Assembly: GCF_035917275.1 (NCBI RefSeq)
Contig: NZ_CP108508.1
Coordinates: 1,240,001-1,304,000 of the forward strand
Direction of reading: 5' to 3'
From: Streptomyces sp. NBC_01237
GTDB taxonomy: Bacteria > Actinomycetota > Actinomycetes > Streptomycetales > Streptomycetaceae
Length of the DNA stretch: 64,000 nucleotides
In this document: piece after piece, positions 60,513-64,000 of the stretch
Layout of the letters: every line of letters begins with the position of its first letter
How positions within the stretch are numbered: position 1 is the stretch's first letter
Notes under the pieces: model-generated
Databases searched by the model: none
The model's input: only the letters and a program-made list of their open reading frames with translations
What the model was told of the DNA's origin: nothing
Translations under genes and position numbers: made by a program

Positions 60513-60843
60513 GGGCGCTCCCTGGGCCCCCCGCGAGGACGCGCGGCGAGAGCTGCGGGACCTCGGGCATCTCCTCCTGGAAGCGACCGGGTCCGGTCGC
60601 TTCCAGGCGTGCGTTCAGGTGCCTTTCGCGGCCTGCTGAGTCGGCAGCGCGAAGGGGAACGGCCCGCTCCTGACCGCCCGACGGCAGAACCGGAGTCCCG
60701 CTGGGCGGGACCGTGCCGTACGGGTGGCGGACAGTCCTGCGGAGTCCTCGGGAACTCCACGTGCCACCGCGCCGACTACTGGGAGGACGATCACCGGCAC
60801 GCGCGGAACCAGGGCCCCGGGGCCCGGGAGGAGGCCGAGAGGC
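60513..60843. other. Region between uppP and the methyltransferase operon
   Basis: No gene is supported. It holds a 15-bp perfect hairpin (60575-60606) and then about 230 bp of ordinary GC-rich sequence. GGGAGGAGGCC at 60820-60830 may serve translation of the next gene. The promoter of the methyltransferase-PLP-ATP-grasp operon must lie here, but I cannot recognise its boxes. Confidence 0.4.
60575..60606 (+). terminator. Perfect hairpin after uppP
   Basis: CCTGGAAGCGACCGG and CCGGTCGCTTCCAGG form a 15-bp perfect stem with a 2-nt centre. No U tract follows. It can terminate in either direction. Confidence 0.65.
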
Positions 60844-61584
60844 ATGCACTGGTACGAGGACGACGCGCTCTGGTCCGATTTCGCATCCACGATGTTTCCG
60901 CCCGCCCGAGCCGAGGCCGCCGCGGATCTGGTGCACTCCTCCCCCCTGCTGGACTTCCCACCGGGCTCACGGGTCCTCGACCTGTGCTGCGGACCGGGGC
61001 TCTTCGTGGTGCCGCTCGCCCTGCGCGGCTACGACGTCACGGGCGTCGACCTCTCGCCCTCGATGCTGGAGCGGGCCCGGAGCGCCTGCGAGCAGGCGGG
61101 TGCCGAAGCACATCTGGAGCGCGCGGACATGCTCGCGTACGCGGTTCCCGGCGCATTCGATGTCGTACTCAACGTGTTCACGTCGTTCGGGTACTTCGAC
61201 GACGCCGAGGACAACCTCCAGGTGCTCCGCAACGCCCACCGGAGCCTCGCCCCGGGCGGGCAGCTCCTGGTCGACGTGATGGGCAAGGAGGTCCTGGCCG
61301 GCTGGATCGGGCGCCCTCAGGCCGTCGATCTGCCGGACGGCTCGTACGTGGTCCAGCGGGACGTCGTCCTCGACAGCTGGCGCAGACTGCGCACCGACTG
61401 GACGCTGGTGCGGGGCGCATCGGCACGCACCGCGTCGCTGACGTCCTGGCTCTACAGCGCCGCCGAACTGCACGCCCTGTTCGAGGAGGCCGGATTCACC
61501 GATGTGGAGTGCTTCGGCGGCTTCGACGGATCCGGCTACGACCACCGGTCCGCGCGGCTGATCGTCCGCGGGCGGCGCAAGTGA
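60844..61584 (+). CDS. SAM-dependent methyltransferase of a small operon
   Basis: This 246-aa class I methyltransferase has motif I VLDLCCGPGLFVVPLALRG, VTGVDLSPSML and LAPGGQLLVDVMG. The ATG at 60844 (MHWYEDDALWSDF) is chosen because the domain starts there and GGGAGGAGG lies upstream. Its TGA overlaps the GTG start of the PLP-enzyme gene (GTGA). It is the first gene of a methyltransferase / PLP enzyme / ATP-grasp operon and probably methylates that pathway's product or precursor. Confidence 0.85.
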   Translation: MHWYEDDALWSDFASTMFPPARAEAAADLVHSSPLLDFPPGSRVLDLCCGPGLFVVPLALRGYDVTGVDLSPSMLERARSACEQAGAEAHLERADMLAYAVPGAFDVVLNVFTSFGYFDDAEDNLQVLRNAHRSLAPGGQLLVDVMGKEVLAGWIGRPQAVDLPDGSYVVQRDVVLDSWRRLRTDWTLVRGASARTASLTSWLYSAAELHALFEEAGFTDVECFGGFDGSGYDHRSARLIVRGRRK

Positions 61585-62690
61585 GGCCCCGTGCGGAGCG
61601 CGGCCCGCGTGCCGCCCGCGCCGTCGTCCACGAACACATCACCGACGCGGTCAAGGCACCGGACCTGATCCGGCTGGACGGCGATGTGGTGCTCGCCCGC
61701 TTCGAGACGATGAAGGTGTACGCGGCACTCGGCGCCGTCCGCTCGCTCCTGCGCCGTGGGCGCGTCGTGCCCGGACAGACGCTGATCGACAGTTCGAGCG
61801 GCATCTACGCCCTGGCCCTGGCGATGGCCTGCCACCGCTACGGGCTGCGGTGCCACATCGTGGCGTCCACGACGGTCGACTCGGTGATGCGCGCCCAGTT
61901 GGAGATCCTGGGCGCGACCGTCGACCAGATGCCGCCCTCGCAGAGCCTGCGCCTGGACCAGGAGCGCCGCGTACGCCATGTGCGCCGGCTCCTCGACGAA
62001 CGCCCCGACTTCCACTGGATGCGGCAGTACCACGACGCCGTCCACTACGAGGGGTACCGGGAGTTCGCCGATCTCATCACCGGGTCCCTGCCCGAGGGGC
62101 CGGTGACCGTCGTGGGAGCGGTGGGCACCGGGGCGTCCACCGGCGGGCTCGTCCAGGCCCTGCGGGAGTCGGGGCGCCCGGTGCGTCTGGTGGGCATCCA
62201 GCCGTTCGGCAGCGTCACCTTCGGCAGCGAGGGGTTCAGCGACCCGGAGGCGATCATCGCGGGTATCGGCAGCTCCATCCCGTTCGAGAACGTCCGCCAC
62301 GAGCTGTACGACACCGTCCACTGGCTGGACTTCCGGCACGCCATGGCCGGTGCCGTCGGTCTGCTGCGCAAGCACGCGGTCTTCGCGGGGCTTTCCACCG
62401 GTGCGGCGCACCTCGTCGCCTCCTGGGAGGCGGCCCGTGCTCCGGGGCGGACGCATCTGGTCCTGGGTGCCGACACCGGCCACCGCTACGCGGAGCGGGT
62501 CTTCGCCCGCCACCGTGAGGCGCTGGACATGGCGGCGCTGCGGCCCCGGCGCATCGATACGCTCGACGCCCTGCGACCGCCCTGGTCGGTGCTGGAGTGG
62601 GCGGGACGCCCCGCGCCGGAGACCGCTCACCGGGCCGGCCACGACGACAACGCCCCCACCCCCGTACCGAGCGTGGAGCTGCAACCATGA
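61581..62690 (+). CDS. Cysteine-synthase-like PLP enzyme
   Basis: This 369-aa fold-type II PLP enzyme is of the cysteine synthase / threonine synthase superfamily. The probable PLP lysine is in ARFETMKVYAALGAV, DSSSGIYALALAMA is the carboxylate-binding loop, and GAVGTGASTGG the phosphate-binding loop. Ordinary O-acetylserine sulfhydrylases read SGSVKDR at the lysine, so the reaction probably differs; SbnA-like 2,3-diaminopropionate or other beta-substituted alanine synthesis is possible. The start is GTG, coupled to the methyltransferase. It overlaps the ATP-grasp gene by 4 nt. Confidence 0.82.
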   Translation: MRPRAERGPRAARAVVHEHITDAVKAPDLIRLDGDVVLARFETMKVYAALGAVRSLLRRGRVVPGQTLIDSSSGIYALALAMACHRYGLRCHIVASTTVDSVMRAQLEILGATVDQMPPSQSLRLDQERRVRHVRRLLDERPDFHWMRQYHDAVHYEGYREFADLITGSLPEGPVTVVGAVGTGASTGGLVQALRESGRPVRLVGIQPFGSVTFGSEGFSDPEAIIAGIGSSIPFENVRHELYDTVHWLDFRHAMAGAVGLLRKHAVFAGLSTGAAHLVASWEAARAPGRTHLVLGADTGHRYAERVFARHREALDMAALRPRRIDTLDALRPPWSVLEWAGRPAPETAHRAGHDDNAPTPVPSVELQP

Positions 62691-63946
62691 CCCTCGTCGC
62701 ACTGGAGTCCCTGTCCTTCGGGCTCGGCCGGATGGTCTCCGCCGCCGCGGAGACCGGGCACCGGCTGTGCCTGCTCACCGGTGACCGGTCGGTGTACCGG
62801 CACGAACTCGCCACGCTGCCGCCGGACGCGCTGACCGTCGTCGACGTCGACACCGGCGACCCGGAGGCGACCCGTCGCGCGCTGGCCGCCGTACCCGCTC
62901 CGGCGGGGCTGATCAACACCACCGACACCTGGGGCGTGCCCGCCGCCGAACTCGCCGCCGACTTCGGGCTGCCGGGCCCCGACCCGGAGGCCGTCCGGCT
63001 GCTGCGCGACAAGTCCCGGGTACGCGCCCTGCTGCACGAGCGGGGGCTGAGCACGAGCACCGCCGTACGTGTCGTCCCGGACCGGGCGTCGGCCGGTGAG
63101 GTGCTGAGCCGGGTGGGTCTGCCCGCGGTGCTCAAGGACTCGGCGGGCACCTCGTCGCGCAATGTCTGGATCGTCCAGGACGAGGAGTCGCTGCACCGGG
63201 CGCTCGACGAGGCCGGGCGACGGCCTTTCATGGGAACGCTGTTCGCCGAGGCATTCCTGGCCGGGCCGCTGTACAGCGCGGAGACGCTGAGCTGGGACGG
63301 CACCACCCGGCTGCTCGGGGTGCTCAGCCGACAGACGTCCCGGGAACCAGCGGTACGGGAGGAGGCGGCCGCCTTTCCGGTCGCGCTGCCCGACGACGGG
63401 CCGGACGGCGGACGCGCGGACGGGCAGGCGGACAGCCGGGGCGGCATCGAGCGGTGGGTCGGCCGCGTCCTGGACGCGGCGGGGCACCGCCGGGGCTTCG
63501 CCCATGTGGAGTTCATCCTCACCGCGGACGGCCCGGAGCTGGTCGAGATCAACCGCAGGATCGGCGGGGCGCTGGTGGGCGAGGTGCTGTGCCGTTCGCT
63601 GGGGACCAATGTGTACACGGCCATGATGGAGGAGGCCCTCGGCAGGCGGCCGCGTCTGATGGACGATCCGCTGGACCGCAAGGGACCCGCGTACGGCTTC
63701 GTCCTCGTACACGCGGACCGGCCCGGGGTGCTCAAGGGCTGGCAGGGTCTCGGCGAACTGGCCGCGTTCCCCGGCTCCGTGTGCTGGTATCCCACCCGGG
63801 AGCCCGGGGAGTCCCTGGCCCATGTCGGCGACCAGCGCGGCTGCACCGGCATCGTGCTCGCCGAGGGGGCCACGGCGGAGCTGGCACAGCACCGGGCGTG
63901 GAGTGCGGCGACCCGGGTGCGCCCGATCGTCGTCGGCGAGGCCTGA
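62687..63946 (+). CDS. ATP-grasp ligase
   Basis: This 419-aa ATP-grasp enzyme has an ATP-binding core with PAVLKDSAGTSSRNVWIV and the metal-binding HVEFILTADGPELVEINRRI. Such stand-alone ligases join an amino acid to another amine via an acyl phosphate. It is translationally coupled to the PLP-enzyme gene by an ATGA overlap. Together they suggest a pathway that makes an unusual amino acid, conjugates and methylates it. The next gene of the operon is beyond the window. Confidence 0.85.
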   Translation: MTLVALESLSFGLGRMVSAAAETGHRLCLLTGDRSVYRHELATLPPDALTVVDVDTGDPEATRRALAAVPAPAGLINTTDTWGVPAAELAADFGLPGPDPEAVRLLRDKSRVRALLHERGLSTSTAVRVVPDRASAGEVLSRVGLPAVLKDSAGTSSRNVWIVQDEESLHRALDEAGRRPFMGTLFAEAFLAGPLYSAETLSWDGTTRLLGVLSRQTSREPAVREEAAAFPVALPDDGPDGGRADGQADSRGGIERWVGRVLDAAGHRRGFAHVEFILTADGPELVEINRRIGGALVGEVLCRSLGTNVYTAMMEEALGRRPRLMDDPLDRKGPAYGFVLVHADRPGVLKGWQGLGELAAFPGSVCWYPTREPGESLAHVGDQRGCTGIVLAEGATAELAQHRAWSAATRVRPIVVGEA

Positions 63947-64000
63947 GCGTACGCCGGGCGGAAACAGTGAGCGGGCGTGAGCGGGCATGAGCGTACGCCG
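63947..64000. other. Right window edge after the ATP-grasp gene
   Basis: The remaining 54 bases carry a near-repeated GTGAGCGGGC, giving candidate GTG starts at 63967 and 63977 and an ATG at 63987, each in a different frame. A further operon gene could begin here, but too little is visible to call it. Confidence 0.3.

Noticed and set aside
1..64000. CRISPR arrays, rRNA, tRNA genes, prophage or integrative element
   Set aside because: No regularly spaced repeats with unique spacers, no RNA-gene sequences, and no integrase, capsid, portal or complete transposase genes were seen.
63967..64000. Start of a further operon gene
   Set aside because: Only about ten codons are visible and three start candidates in different frames compete.

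Overview
The window is a contiguous chromosomal segment of a Streptomyces-type actinomycete. GC content is very high, codon third positions are almost all G or C, GTG and TTG starts occur, and many gene pairs overlap as ATGA, GTGA or TTGA. The gene content is also typical: a clpP5-like gene, an abaA/whiJ-like HATPase/XRE/DUF397 cassette, a divergent tuf3-like EF-Tu gene, ECF41 sigma, MocR and ROK regulators. From memory, the order clpP5 - biotin genes - purB - phoD - tuf3 resembles the SCO1230-SCO1330 part of the S. coelicolor chromosome. That synteny is recalled, not computed.

Layout. 0.4-1.3 kb: a ClpP-like protease subunit whose catalytic His position is Arg, plus a small partner. 1.3-2.4 kb: a likely c-di-AMP (ydaO/yuaA) riboswitch leading into a secreted NlpC/P60 hydrolase. 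2.5-4.1 kb: LysE-type exporter divergent from a LysR regulator. 4.1-4.25 kb: a MITE-like inverted-repeat element. 4.3-6.1 kb: the HATPase / XRE-DUF5753 / DUF397 cassette. 6.1-10.6 kb: biotin genes bioF (minus) and bioB-bioA-bioD (plus). 10.7-13.8 kb: methyltransferase, degenerate Doc/RHH toxin-antitoxin pair, F420-type oxidoreductase, GNAT. 14-16.4 kb: two coupled CNNM/CorC-type transporters. 16.5-19.7 kb: SGNH hydrolase, purB, mug-type DNA glycosylase.

19.8-25.2 kb: hypothetical gene, ABC transporter divergent from a two-component system, ROK regulator. 25.3-30.8 kb: GntR/UTRA regulator, ECF41 sigma factor, alpha/beta hydrolase, EamA transporter with an antisense-overlapping tail, MocR regulator. 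31-37 kb: Tat-exported PhoD phosphatase behind a candidate PHO box, then a SWIM-finger protein coupled to a very large uncharacterised protein with a Ser-Thr microsatellite. 37-44.5 kb: ACT-GNAT fusion, trans-sulfuration enzyme/Lrp pair, DUF885 protein, GNAT, an ATP-grasp gene broken by a 7-bp duplication, rhodanese/Lrp pair. 44.5-51.8 kb: sbcC-sbcD (both read from TTG), IMPACT-family protein, CoA-binding protein, AAC(3)-like enzyme, YbaK protein. 52-60.5 kb: hexapeptide acyltransferase, gamma carbonic anhydrase, DedA, hotdog protein, Pro/Gln-rich membrane protein, spermidine-synthase-like protein, tuf3, TVP38-type membrane protein, uppP.

The window closes with a tightly overlapping operon: SAM methyltransferase, cysteine-synthase-like PLP enzyme, ATP-grasp ligase. 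It looks like a compact amino-acid-conjugating pathway and is the best candidate here for an undescribed system. Most regulator/target pairs are divergent, and several of the shared intergenic regions contain clear inverted repeats that may be operators. At least six genes have a TANNNT box 6-9 nt before the start codon, which suggests leaderless transcription.
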